Notes: generated by a model not told the origin, from the sequence alone. Positions 9,434-19,990 are shown, counted from the first letter of the stretch. The stretch: DNA of 64,000 nt from Microvelia longipes (GCA_018340805.1 JACMZG010001913.1:10361590-10425589), one strand, 5' to 3'. Numbers and translations are program-made.

Positions 9434-9902
9434 TGTTAACGCCGTTTATTATTTAGAAGATTTGTTTACTTTTTAAAAAGAACTTTATATTTTCATTTAG
9501 TTTTTATTTTTAATAGAGATTAATTTAATTTACCGAGAAGAGATAATTCATTTAATATTTAGACTCAAAGTTCACTTTACGTGGAGTATAAAAGGTTTAG
9601 TTAGTTCCCGGCTAGACGTTGTAAGTAGAGGGTCACGCATCTTTTGTTTACGTTATATTTACGTATTTTACCCACTCGCTTGAACGTCGATTTACAACCG
9701 CACCGTTCCGCGCCGATAACGGTCGAACGTGCTTACGGTCGTACGCGATTACGGTCGTTTAATTACGGTGGATCGTTTTTCATATCAGAAAACAGCAAGA
9801 TTCCTGTACTCACGTAAGTCGTTTCTATACAGTCCATCCTTTAAAATTATAGTATTTAGCTTAAAGCTAATCTGGCAACTAGGCCAAGCTTGAGCGGATA
9901 CA
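9434..9902 (+). repeat. Left LTR (469 bp)
   Basis: Starts TGTTAACGCC and ends GGATACA, giving TG...CA termini. A TATA box (TATAAAAG) is at 9587-9594. Downstream, ACGGTCG-type motifs recur at 9716-9771. It matches the right LTR nearly throughout. By eye the differences are about five small indels and one substitution. Confidence 0.95.
9587..9594 (+). promoter_or_regulatory. LTR TATA box
   Basis: TATAAAAG within GTGGAGTATAAAAGGTTTAG. The same motif is at 16040-16047 in the right LTR. This is the likely RNA polymerase II core promoter of the retrotransposon. Confidence 0.7.
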
Positions 9903-9907
9903 TATTT

Positions 9908-9925
9908 TGGTCAAAACTTCGAACC
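9908..9925 (+). other. Candidate primer-binding site
   Basis: TGGTCAAAACTTCGAACC starts five bases after the left LTR. The leading TGG complements the CCA end of a tRNA. I could not match the remaining bases to a specific tRNA. Confidence 0.5.
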
Positions 9926-10668
9926 GGATTTTCACATACCTGCAAGAATTACGTTGCTGAAAATATAAATTAGTGTAAAAAGATATTGTACAGGAACCTT
10001 ATTTGCTGCATTTTCTGGTTCGTTTCTCGGCCGTTTCGATTATTTCGTTTATATTTTGGACATTAATTACGTCGTATTCGCACCGCAATTTTTTCACGTA
10101 TGTTAACGTTTTATGTTATATTACGATCATTGTCATCCATTTGTTTAACTATAAACTTCTCTTGTCTTAATTTAACTATAAGAAAAGTGTTATAAATTAA
10201 TTCTATTACTATTTTCGTTAAAAAATAAGATTTTCACTTTATTTTACTTGCTTTATTATTGACTTTGGTTTTTATTCTTTCGCGTTTGGCTTTATTTTTT
10301 ATAGACATTCTGAATAGGTTTGAAAGTAAAATTCAAGTAATATTTTATGTAAAAGCCGTTTCTGAGATTTGATAAAAGTTATTATTTTCATAAATAATTT
10401 TTTAAGAAGTTTAAGTTTAGTTATTTATACTTATTATTTTCGTTTATTTTACGTTTATCGAAAAAGTCTTAACCGTTATTATTATATTTTGATTTGTTTC
10501 TTAATACAAATCGATAATATTTAAATCGATAATTTAAAGCATTAATTTTCAAACCTTTTTTTACTATCGGCTTCAAACTTATATAATATTAATAGTATAT
10601 TTTATATATAATTATTTTTTTCTGGATATTTTTTTTACAAAGTTAACAAAATATTATTTTGATAAAAA
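9926..10668 (+). other. Untranslated leader of the BEL/Pao element
   Basis: About 740 bp of very AT-rich sequence with no coding signal between the primer-binding region and the first plausible gag ATG at 10669. Confidence 0.6.
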
Positions 10669-11900
10669 ATGCCAACCGAAGGATCAGGAGATGATACTCA
10701 ACCGCCAGAACTTAGAACACCATCCCGGAAGAGATAGAAATAAATAATTATTTATCTATGTGTGAAAATTATTTGGAATCAATGTCTCTTGCCGTTAAAA
10801 TCGGTAAAAAAACCGACGTGAACAGCCAAAGAACATTTTTGGCCAGGTGTTCAAAAATAGACTTCGTTTACACACGAACTTAAAAGGTTAGTTGCCTTTA
10901 ATCAGCTAGAACATTTGATAGAGCGTAAATTATTTTTACCTAACGAATTTGAGGCTCAATACTATGAAGTTATTGCATTAAAATTAGACATTGAGAAGAA
11001 AACCGCAAGTAAAGCAGGTAAAGCTGGTACGAGTAGTCAAGAATGAATCAAACCACTGTTCTTTACAGAGATAGTGTGTTTAGTTTAGCGGTGATTACAA
11101 GAATGGCCAAAATTTAAGGATATTTACGTTTCTCTTATTCACGATAATGATAACGTTAAGACAGTTCAAAAATTCTATTATTTGAAAACATATCTCAAAG
11201 GTTTGGCTCTGGAGACTATTTCTAATATACCCCACCGCAGTTACGTATGACCAAGCGTGGACTACACTCTGTAAGAAGTACGATAACAAACGCCTTCTCG
11301 CAACTTCTTACTTAGCCACAGTGTTTACAGCCAAGCCTATTAATAAACCTACCTTATCTTGTTTTCAATCTCTTAGCACTACTGTATTAGAAAGTGCTAA
11401 CGCATTTAGAGCTCTCAAAATAAATGACGAAGGAGGTTATGTTCTTCTAACCTTTATTCTGCGCCTATTGGATCAAAAAACCCGCGACAAATTCGAAGCT
11501 GAGTGCTATGGAAAACAGAATCTTCCAACTTTTGATGATCTAACCTCATTTATTCATAAACAGTCTCAGCTCTTACAAACTGCTGAATTAAATAATTCTA
11601 ATCAATCTGATAAAAGTACATTTAAAAATCAGATAAAGGCGCTAATTTTACTAGTAAAAAGATGACGTCAAATCTCAATGTGTGAAGAGTTCGCATTTTC
11701 TTTATTCATGTCCTAAATTTAAGACGTTGGATCCTACCGAACGTTATAATCAGGTGAAACAGTTAGATCTGTGCATTAACTGTTTTGGTAATCATAGAAT
11801 GAAATTGTCGTTCAAAAAATAGATGTCACGTAAATAATTGTGGTCGCCGTCACCACTCTAGTCTTCATTTTAATCGGACTCTCCAATCTCCTGCTCCTAC
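10669..11900 (+). pseudogene. BEL/Pao gag-like region, frame-broken
   Basis: The first ATG (10669) opens a frame that stops within about 22 codons. Coding similarity then moves between frames. The clearest piece is the 114-codon frame 11321-11665, with a helical TAKPINKPTLSCFQ..LLDQKTRDKFE segment like the DUF1759 region found in BEL/Pao polyproteins. A cysteine/histidine knuckle region follows at about 11735-11860 (LDLCINCFGNHR, then CHVNNCG..HHSSLH). It probably encoded the capsid/nucleocapsid part that packages element RNA. The small frame changes resemble those in pol. Confidence 0.75.
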
Positions 11901-11925
11901 TACTAATAACATCAACTCTTCTCCT

Positions 11926-12534
11926 GTGGTCGCTCAGAGACCACAACTGGTCGACGCATCAGTAGGAATGGTGACTGGTCCTGCTAACACTTTTCAAACA
12001 AATAGAGAAATTGATTCAGTAAGAATGTCAAACTCATACGTATTATTGGGCACATGCTTAGCTCAGATACGTGACTCTGCTGGAAAACTTCAACCTATTC
12101 GTCTGGTTCTTGACTGTGGATCGCAACTCACATGCATTACTACTGAGTGCGCTAAACGTTTAGGTTTGAAGTTCAAGCGATGTAAGCAACGTCTCACCGG
12201 TCTTTCTAATAGTCCAATACAGGGTGGTGACTACAAGGTATCTTGCACAATTACTCCCACGGGCCAACCTCAACCAGAACTTTGTACTGAGGCCACAGTG
12301 TTGGATACGCTCTCTAATTTCTTTCCTGCTATGCGCATTTCTAATGAAGTTGTTAGCAAATGTCAACATCTCGATTTAGCTGATCCTGACTTTTCAATAC
12401 CTAGTCAGGTCGATTTTCTTCTAGGAGCTGACATGTTTGGTAAGGTTATAACTGGACCAAGCGCCCTACTGACACCGAAAGGTCCTTGTTTATCCTACCA
12501 TTTTCGGCCAAGTAATAATGGGTTCTGTTCCTGA
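11926..12534 (+). pseudogene. BEL/Pao aspartic protease domain
   Basis: A 202-codon open piece. The catalytic motif is LVLDCGSQLTCIT, with Asp at 12112-12114 and Cys (12115-12117) where most family members have Ser or Thr. DFLLGADMFGKVI near 12412-12448 is the typical following segment (LLGAD, then the loop to reverse transcriptase). The frame ends at 12534 and coding similarity continues in another frame from about 12500, so the stop reflects a frame change rather than the end of the gene. The role is to cleave the Gag-Pol polyprotein. Confidence 0.85.
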
Positions 12535-13710
12535 GTTCCCAACAATTGATAGAGTTTTTTCATTCTTTATTACTGAGTCATCATTAGAGACTATAGTGCA
12601 TCGTTTTTGGGAATCAGAAGAAGTTTCGCCGCATATTTCCAACCCTGATGATGCTACATGCGAGAAATATTTTGTTGATACTGTATCTAGAGACTCAAAT
12701 GGACGATATATAGTATGTTTACCCTTTCGCGAAAATCCTGTGTTATTAGGTGACTCTAGACTCCGCGCTTAAAAGATTCTATAATTTAGAATCACGCCTA
12801 AATAGGAACCTCAGTTGAAACTAGAATATTCGAAATTTCTACAAGATTATCTTGATCAAGGTCACATGTCAGTATCTCAGTCTGAAGGGTCTTATTTTTT
12901 ACCGCATCACTGTGTTTTAAGAGACAGTTCAACTAAACTTCGTGTTGTCTTTGACGCGTCCTCTCCCACTTCTTTGGGCTCAATTAACGATAAACTTTTA
13001 ACAGGTCCTAAACTACAACTTGATATTAGACTTGTTATCCTACGATTTCGAAAGTATAAAATTGCAGTTGCTGCTGATATTTGTCAAATGTTCAGACAAA
13101 TATTAATCCACCCTGATCACCGAAAGTATCAACACATATTTTATAGGTTTAATTCCGGAGACGCAGTGGTTGAATTTGAACTGAACACGGTAACTTTTGG
13201 ATTTTCATCGGCACCGTATCTCGCAATTCGAGTTCTTCTCAAGCTAGCTCAAGATGAAGGTCAATTGCTAACCCTCGCATCGCGAGCTCTTACGCAAGAG
13301 ACTTACGTGGATGATATTTGGCAGGTGCCAACGATGAAAAGGAAGCGCTCCAACTTATAGACGAACTAATCACACTTCTCAGAAGGGTGGTTTTGTTTTG
13401 AAAAAATGGTCAAGTAACTTAAAATCCGTGTTGAATTCAATTCCAAGTGAGCTACAAGAGGTGCCTCGTGCATTTTCTGAAAAGGAAGACAGTGTTATCA
13501 AACTTTTAGGCATGCAATGGGATCCTGAACATGACTGTCTTTCTTATAATTGTCAACCAGTTAAAGCTGCGTCAACTAAACGTGGTATTTTATCATGTGT
13601 CGCTAAAATTTATGACCCACTTGGTTATATCGCTCCAGTAGTTTTTCTCGCTAAGAAAATAATTCAAGGACTATGGCAGCATAAATTAAACGGGAGTACC
13701 TGAACCAGAG
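12500..13710 (+). pseudogene. BEL/Pao reverse transcriptase domain
   Basis: Pieces at 12518-12772, 12815-13360 and 13398-13703 together cover a whole BEL-type reverse transcriptase. Visible motifs are YFLPHHCVLRDSSTKLRVVF-like entry residues (about 12894-12953), AADICQMFRQI (palm aspartate), FGFSSAPYLA, and the catalytic YVDD at 13304-13315. AKIYDPLGYIAPV (about 13604-13642) follows, diagnostic for BEL/Pao. Frame changes lie near 12770, 12810, 13318 and 13386. Each falls in or beside a short homopolymer and no in-frame nonsense codon interrupts the core. The enzyme would copy element RNA into DNA. Confidence 0.9.
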
Positions 13711-14500
13711 TTTTCTGTTTGGGATAGCTACTTTGATCAACTTCCAAGTATAGCCAAGATTCGGATTCCAAGATGTATTCTAACTTCAGAAGTAGAGCAA
13801 TCTTCATTATCGGGTGACGCCTCCTCTCAAGGGTACGCTGCAGTGATTTATCTTAGATCGGTAGATAAGTCAGGAATCGTAAAAAACTCTGTTAATCGCT
13901 AAAACTCGACTTGCTCCTTTGAAAACTTTAACAATACCCCGATTGGAATTAAACGCTGCATTGTTACTATCTGAGTTGTTATTTTCTATACAACCATTTA
14001 TCGAATCACTCCAGGTTCAGTCTATTTACCTTTTTCCGATTCCACAATTGTTCTATCGTGGCTTAAAACGCCTCCGCATCTTTTGAAGATTTACGTCGCC
14101 AATCGTGTTTCACGATCTTGGAAAATACTTGCATCGATCAATGGTCGCACGTATCTTCAAATGACAATGCTGCTGATATTGCTTCGCGAGGCCTAATGCC
14201 TGCGCAGTTACAAGATTATACTATTTGGTGGGGCCCAGAATGGCTTCTGCTCAGTTTCGAGTCGTGGCCATCTTCAGCTCCTGAGCAGTGCTTGGATCTT
14301 CCTGAATTAAAACAATCTTCAATTTTACTACAGTCGTCAGCCTTAAGCAACATTGACTGGATGAAATCTACTCCATCTTTCTACAGCCTTCAAATCGCAG
14401 TAGCAGTTCTCAAACGTGGAATGCGAAATAAATCTCTTTCGGAACCTATCGCGTCTAACTGTTGATCTAATTAGAGACTCACATTTAACACTGGTTAAAT
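13711..14500 (+). pseudogene. BEL/Pao RNase H region
   Basis: Shows GDASSQGYAAVIYLR (about 13817-13861; the first Asp of the RNase H fold), TRLAPLKTLTIPRLELNAA (catalytic Glu in RLELNA, about 13905-13962) and NAADIASRGLM (about 14167-14199; the final Asp region typical of this group). Frames change between these blocks. The 115-codon piece 14118-14465 covers the last part. The role is degradation of the RNA strand during reverse transcription. Confidence 0.85.
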
Positions 14501-15876
14501 TAGTACAAGAGCACTATTTTGCTTCCGAAATTCGTCTTATTCAATCTGGGTGCATGGCTGGCTTAAAAAGGTTAGCTTGTCTGTCCCCCTTTGTCGATCG
14601 CATGGGTATCGTCAGGGCGGGCGGCAGATTGCGCAATAGTGATCTACACTGAAGCAAAATTTCCTATCATCCTACCTCATGAAGCCTATCTATCGGCTCT
14701 GATAGTAGATTACTATCATGTAGCATATCTTCATGCTGGACCTCAAACGCTTCATTCTTTAATCCAAAGGAGATATTGGATAGTTGCTGGTCGTCGTCTA
14801 ATTAGATCAAGAGTTCATAACTGTTTGACTTGTCATAGATTGCGTGTCAAACCGAACCACCCTACATGGGGAATTTACCTGCTAGTCGTTTTGAACAAGG
14901 CAGATGCTTCATAAACACCGGTATAGATTTTGCTGGACCCTTTTTAATAAAGGATGCAAACCGTAGAAAGCCGTCAATAGTTAAATGCTACTTTTGTATT
15001 TTCGTTTGCATGAGTACAAAGGCCATTCATTTAGAATTAGTTTCCAGCCTTTCTACTGATGCATTTATCGCCTGCTTGGACAGATTCCTATCAAGACGTG
15101 GTAATCCGACACGCATGTTTTCCGACTGTGGAACTAACTTCACTGGTGCTTCTCGAAAGATTAGAGAATTGTTGAATTGGTTCAACAGTCCTGAAGCTCA
15201 ACAAGATGTCTCTTCTCATTTACAATTAAAGAAATTCAGTGGAACTTTAATCCACCATGTTCTCCACATTTCGGAGGAATATGGGAAGCTGGTGTAAAGT
15301 CAGTAAAAGGACACCTAACAAGAGTACTTGATCAAACTCCATTGACATTCGAAGAACTTAATACAATCTTAGTTCGCACAGAGGCGATTCTTAATTCACG
15401 GCCAATCTGTCCTATTAGTAGTGCTCCTGATAACTTGGATGTTCTATCTCCCGGTCATTTCTTGATCGGAGGTCCCATTGTTGCCTTTCCTGAACCGGAC
15501 ATCTTGGATGTACCTCGAAACAGACTAAATCGTTGGCAGTTGTTGAAACAGTGTATCCAGCACGTATGGAACCGTTGGTCATCTGAATATCTTCACACCC
15601 TTCAACAACGTAGAAAATGGACTGTTCCTGACTCTAACCCTTTCGACGTAGGAACATTAGTGCTCATCCGCGAAACATCACCTCCTTTAAGCTGGCAGGT
15701 CGGGTCGAATCACAGAGTTACACCCAGGCAACGATGGAGTAACTAGAGTTGTCACCCTCAAAACCAACACAGGCACATATCGAAGACCTATTGTTAAGTT
15801 GGTGCCATTGCTACCTGAAGAGGCAGCAAGTTGCTCATACTTGACTAGATACCAAAAAGGAACAACTCCTTTTTGA
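14501..15876 (+). pseudogene. BEL/Pao integrase and C-terminal domain
   Basis: The zinc-binding HHCC part is at about 14710-14860 (HVAYLHAGPQTLH and NCLTCHRLR). The catalytic core has GIDFAGP with Asp at 14926, FSDCGTNF with Asp at 15124, and WEAGVKS with Glu at 15285, the DDE triad. The third residue lies in a different frame after a change near 15238. The C-terminal part has LSPGHFLIGG, RWQLLKQC..VWNRWS and DVGTLVLIRE, characteristic of the short domain ending BEL/Pao polyproteins. The stop is at 15874-15876, ten bases before the right LTR. Confidence 0.9.
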
Positions 15877-15886
15877 CGGGCGGTTA

Positions 15887-16362
15887 TGTTAACGCCGTTT
15901 TATTATTTAGAAGATTTGTTTACTTTTTAAAAGAACTTTATATTTTCATTTAGTTTTTATTTTTAATAGAGATTAATTTAATTTACCGAGAAGAGATAAT
16001 TCATTTAATATTTAGACTCAAAGTTCACTTTACGTGGAGTATAAAAGGTTTAGTTAGTTCCCGGCTAGACGTTGTAAGTAGAGGGTCACGCATCTTTTGT
16101 TTACGTTATATTTACGTATTTTACCCACTCGCTTGAACGTCGATTTGTTAACAACCGCACCGGTTCCGCGCCGATAACGGTCGAACGTGCTTACGGTCGT
16201 ACGCGATTACGGTCGTTTAATTACGGTGGATCGTTATTTTCATTTCAGAAAACAGCAAGATTCCTGTACTCACGTAAGTCGTTTCTATACAGTCCATCCT
16301 TTAAAATTATAGTATTTAGCTTAAAGCTAATCTGGCAACTAGGCCAAGCTTGAGCGGATACA
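15887..16362 (+). repeat. Right LTR (476 bp)
   Basis: Near-identical to the left LTR. TATAAAAG is at 16040-16047 and the terminus is GGATACA at 16362. Differences from the left LTR include an extra T near the start, one fewer A in a T/A run, an inserted GTTAA near 16148, one extra G, and TATTTTCATTTCAG in place of TTTTCATATCAG. Confidence 0.95.
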
Positions 16363-16476
16363 TTAACAAAGACGATGTTTGTAGCAAGTTTCATTTCGAT
16401 CCGACTCTGCGTTCGAAAGTTATCGAGTTATCGTCTTCCTAAGAAACGTCTAGGAACAAAATATCGTATATACACC

Positions 16477-16486
<10 letters not shown>
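16363..16486 (-). repeat. Target duplication (16363-16367) and resumed family X sequence
   Basis: TTAAC, then the rest of the interrupted family X copy. On the minus strand it reads GACGATAACTCGATAACTTTCG and GATCGAAATGAAACTTGCT, comparable to CGATAACTCTTGAAGG and TTGAAACGAAACTTTGC at 51730-51775. Confidence 0.65.
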
Positions 16487-16558
<72 letters not shown>

Positions 16559-16560
16559 AT
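16487..16560. repeat. (TA)n microsatellite with (TG)n end
   Basis: Almost uninterrupted TA, then GTGTGTGTATG. It adjoins a family X copy, as at 19510 and 51630. The 87-codon frame here is Tyr-Ile repeat noise. Confidence 0.95.
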
Positions 16561-16699
16561 GCCCTCCTCCCCAAAAAATGCACCTCCCCCACAAACCCAA
16601 GCTTATTTTACTTTGAAAATTTGCTAAAAATAAATTGAACATTTTTTTGGGGGAAAAGAAAACACTGTACGCTAAAAAACTACTGTCCAAAGTGTGGCA

Positions 16700-17328
16700 T
16701 GTCTTGTCAACGTATAATAGTTATTTATGCCATAAGGCTGAAAAGTGTGTCTTTATGTCACGGCTATTAGATTTACCGACGAGCGAAGCGAGTCGGGAAA
16801 AATTGCCAAGACATAAAGACATTCTCAGCCGGATGGCATACACGATTTTTTTTGAGGTAGCACTCACTAAATAAACTGCGCTATATACTTAATTGAAAAA
16901 AAAACAAACGTCCAATTAACTCCATATTATCGTCGTCATTGAATTTATCCATAGCTTCACACTTTTACTCAAAAATGTAAAAGCTTTACAAAGAAACACA
17001 CAAAAATGGTCAATTAGAACAACACCTTTTAAAAACGAAAAAAAAGTTAGTCTACAAACAAAAACAGAAACAAAATCTTAAAAACAAAATGAACGTTTTT
17101 AAATAAATTATGAAGGGTTTACACAGATTGTTTTTTTGAACACGCTACATTACAGTAATGGCGGCAAATATATGAATTACCTTTACGTCCTAGGAGTTTT
17201 TTTACATTCATTAATGTCTCGGAGGTGAAAAGTACTAAATAACCTCCTATAACATAATGATTGGCTTCTCATCCTAAAAACGGTCCAATAAAGTGCTCAA
17301 TTACGTACTACCTCAAAAAAATTATATT
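16700..17328 (+). mobile_element. Family B element, ~630 bp
   Basis: Matches the minus-strand copy at 46575-47205 over its whole length. The first ~120 bp (16727-16842) is itself palindromic: ATGCCATAAGGCTGA at one end, TCAGCCGGATGGCAT at the other, with GACGAGCGAAGCGAGTC at 16778-16794 near its middle. The remaining ~480 bp is bounded by inverted TTTTTTGAGGTAG (16851) and CTACCTCAAAAAAA (17312). No coding capacity, so it is a non-autonomous DNA element or two nested ones. A decayed relative of the first part is at 50130-50245. Confidence 0.8.
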
Positions 17329-17886
17329 AATAACTGTCAATCTCTCGCAAGTATCTGCTAAGTCTGGCCATTGTCTCGCTAGACTAGGCTTGTCTGACCA
17401 ACTTCAGGTCTACCAATCGTCGACGGTCTTTCAAAGGATACTTTTTCACAATGTGTTCTATAACGGGCAAGTGCATCAAATATGCAAAGTCAGTAATTCC
17501 GTTGACCTTATATGACAGAAAAGAATGTCACTTAATTTGCTTAACTAACCATGGTACGAATTAAACATAAGAACTTATATAATTTAACTTAAGTATATAT
17601 TAAAGTGTGTGTTTATTGTAAAGGACATTATATACAAAGAAAATTTCGTGTTTTTTCTTATTATAAAAATATATCAAAAAGGAAGTCTTTAATAGTATTA
17701 TTACAAGAAGAATATAGTCGTACATACTCAAGTGAAGAGGTTTCAAGTTTTGTCTGTTATGTGCCGGTCAGGCACGGATGGACACCAAGCCAAGTAACGG
17801 AACGTCTCGAACAAGTCTCCGTGCATTGCACTTCCACGCCCCGTGAGAACTACAAAATAGATTTGGCCAAAATAAACTTCCCCTTA
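17329..17886. other. Unassigned stretch with an orphan 112-codon frame
   Basis: The frame 17605-17943 begins VYCKGHYIQRKF and contains PVRHGWTPSQVTERLEQV, which looks less like random AT-rich translation than its surroundings. However, it runs into the minisatellite, has no domain I recognise and no visible splice context. It could be a decayed exon or chance. Nothing else recognised. Confidence 0.25.
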
Positions 17887-18712
17887 ACTCAAGGCAACAG
17901 GTTCATATACCTTTCTCGTACTCTCTTCTTTTTTTATCTGTGAGTTAACGTGTTATATATGTCAATCATTGAGTAAAATAAACATGTTTCTAACTCAAGG
18001 CAACATGTTCATGTACCTTTCTTAATTTCTTTCTATGATTTAACGTATTATATATGTTAATCATTGAGTAAAACAAACTTTTTTCTAACTCAAGGCAACA
18101 TGTTCATATACCTTTCCATCTTTTCTTCATTTCTTTCTATGATTTAACGTATTATATATGTTAATTATTTAGTAAAACAAACATGTTCCTAACTCAAGGC
18201 AATATGTACATATACCTTTACGTCCTTTCTTCATTTCTTTCTATGATTTAACGTATTATATATGTTAATCATTGAGTAAAATAAACATGTTCTTATTACA
18301 AAAGGCAACATGTTCATATACCTTTCCATCTTTTCTTCATTTCTCGCTATGATTTAAAGTATTATATATGTTAATCATTGAGTAAAATAAACATGTTTCT
18401 AACTCAAAGCAACATGTTCATATACCTTTCCATCCTTTCTTTATTTCTCGCTATGATTTGACGTATTATATATGTTAATCATTGAGTAAAATAAACATGT
18501 TTCTAACTGAAGGCAACATGTTCATATACCTTTCCATCCTTTCTTTATTTCTCGCTATGATTTAACGTATTATATATGTTAATTATTGCGTAAAATAAAC
18601 ATTTTCCTAACTCAAGGCAACATGTGCATATACCTTTCCATCCTTTCTTTATTTCTCGTTATGATTTAACGTATTATATATGTTGATCATTGAGTATAAT
18701 AATTCTGTTAAA
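17887..18712 (+). repeat. Minisatellite, ~103-bp unit, 8 copies
   Basis: Unit blocks: AACTCAAGGCAACATGTTCA, TATACCTTTCCATCCTTTCTT, TATGATTTAACGTATTATAT and GTTAATCATTGAGTAAAATA. Starts are near 17887, 17992, 18087, 18191, 18295, 18401, 18504 and 18609. Confidence 0.95.
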
Positions 18713-18866
18713 CCTTCATAGCTTAGGTAAAACTTAAAAATAGACGCATAGAACCTCGGCCGCTAAAACTTACTTACGTTGCTAAATGCTACTAAAACAA
18801 TTTTTTTGTTAAACAACAAAAATTAATAAATCTAACAGAAGGGTATAGATAAAAGTAAACAAAATT
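18713..18866. other. Gene-free AT-rich spacer
   Basis: Nothing recognised. Confidence 0.4.
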
Positions 18867-19150
18867 AAAAAATCGGGTACTAAGTGCCTCAGAACTTTTT
18901 CACATTGGATTTGCTAATCTCACCAATCTATTTCGGACTCGCTTCGCTCGTCCTTAGAAGATACAAGTCGTTAAATGTATATACAATTTTACATCTTCGG
19001 CCCTGCTTCGCTCGTCCTCACATAGTAAATATATCCGTTTCATTTCCAGCGGTTACCTATCCAGGTATTGTCCAACCTCGATGCTGCCTTACTCTTTTCA
19101 TCCAACAAAAATCATGGATTACTTATCGTTTTGAAACGAAATTTTTGAAA
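18867..19150 (-). repeat. 5S rRNA-like SINE copy (minus strand)
   Basis: The tail lies first on the plus strand, with a perfect GACTCGCTTCGCTCGTC at 18936-18952 and GCTTCGCTCGTCCTCA at 19005-19020. Then comes the inverted 5S-like core (CCAGCGGTTACCTATCCAGG, CCTCGATGCTGCCTTACT, CATCCAACAAAAATCATGG). It directly abuts a family Z copy. Confidence 0.8.
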
Positions 19151-19159
19151 GCACTATAA

Positions 19160-19510
19160 CTCTCGAACGGATAATTAGTTTAAATCACACATGGTACAAA
19201 AATCAACCTTGGGAAGGACACGAACCCTAAAATAAAAACCAGATTGTTGTGATGTCATTAACCCGGTTTGCTGAGTCAGCAAAATTTATTAAAAAATCGG
19301 CATAATTCCAGGTTAAATTTTTTGCCGGGATAAAGGTCTTGATAGATTACTTTGGGGCGCTGAATCAAATAAAACTGGTCCGTTGTCGATACGACCTCTT
19401 TAAGTGACGAAAAAGTCGAAAAACCCCGTGGAAAATAACAGTAAAAACCAAAATAACAATAACGGTCGCTTAAAAAAATTTGAGTAGGTGTCGTTTCGTA
19501 TGTTATCAAT
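19160..19510 (+). repeat. Family Z dispersed repeat
   Basis: Blocks: TCTCGAACGGATAATTAGTTT, TGGTACAAAAATCAACCTTG, GGAAGGACACGAACCCTA, TTAACCCGGTTTGCTGAGTC and GTCGATACGACCTCTTTAA. Other copies are at 37495-37940 and 54787-55200. No coding capacity seen. Confidence 0.8.
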
Positions 19511-19990
19511 ATATATATATATATATACATATATATGTGTGTGTGTGAAAATGAAAATTGGTAAAAAATTAACCTTATTAATGTCCCAAATCCTATTGTT
19601 TATAAAATATGTGTGACGTCATTAATCCACAAACATTTAAGATTAGTGTTAAGATTGGGCTGACATTTCAGACACATAGGATTTTTAGTGTATGTCAATT
19701 AAAAAAAAAACAAATCTATTAGTATTAGATTTTTTTTTTAATTGACATATATATGTCAAACAAAGCATTATGTCATTGATTGACGTAATGTAAACAAATG
19801 ACGTATTTTTACTAATTCATTTGAAAATTCGCTTATATCGTGGCAGTATGCCACTTATATAAACCAGAAATATGACTTACTGACAAAGTACAACAACCAT
19901 ATGGCCGCGAAGCGGCGGGGGCAGTGAAGCAGCCCCCAGCGCCAGAGACCTCTTGTCTTAAAAAGTAAACTGTTTTATGGTGAGAAGCGT
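19511..19990 (+). repeat. Family X dispersed repeat next to a short (TA)n
   Basis: (TA)n(TG)n at 19510-19547, then TTAATGTCCCAAATCCTATTG, GTGTGACGTCATTAATCC, AAATTCGCTTATATCGTGG, CAGTATGCCACTTATATAAA and the GC-rich end GCCGCGAAGCGGC (19904-19916), followed by a GGGGGC...GCCCCC hairpin. A hairpin at 19692-19748 and an 18-bp palindrome TTGACATATATATGTCAA at 19742-19759 lie inside. Confidence 0.75.

Larger units (their letters stand above)
9434..16362 (+). mobile_element. BEL/Pao LTR retrotransposon (6.93 kb)
   Basis: Structure in order: left LTR, primer-binding region, gag-like region, aspartic protease, reverse transcriptase, RNase H, integrase, short C-terminal domain, right LTR. The domain order and the RT and integrase motifs are those of the BEL/Pao group of animals. 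The TTAAC target duplication is intact. Coding continuity is broken many times by frame changes, though the domains remain recognisable over their whole length. It sits inside an older family X repeat. Whether it could still move depends on whether the frame breaks are real; see findings. Confidence 0.96.

Noticed and set aside
12160..12369. Minus-strand frame within the BEL element
   Set aside because: Shadow of the protease region; no domain.
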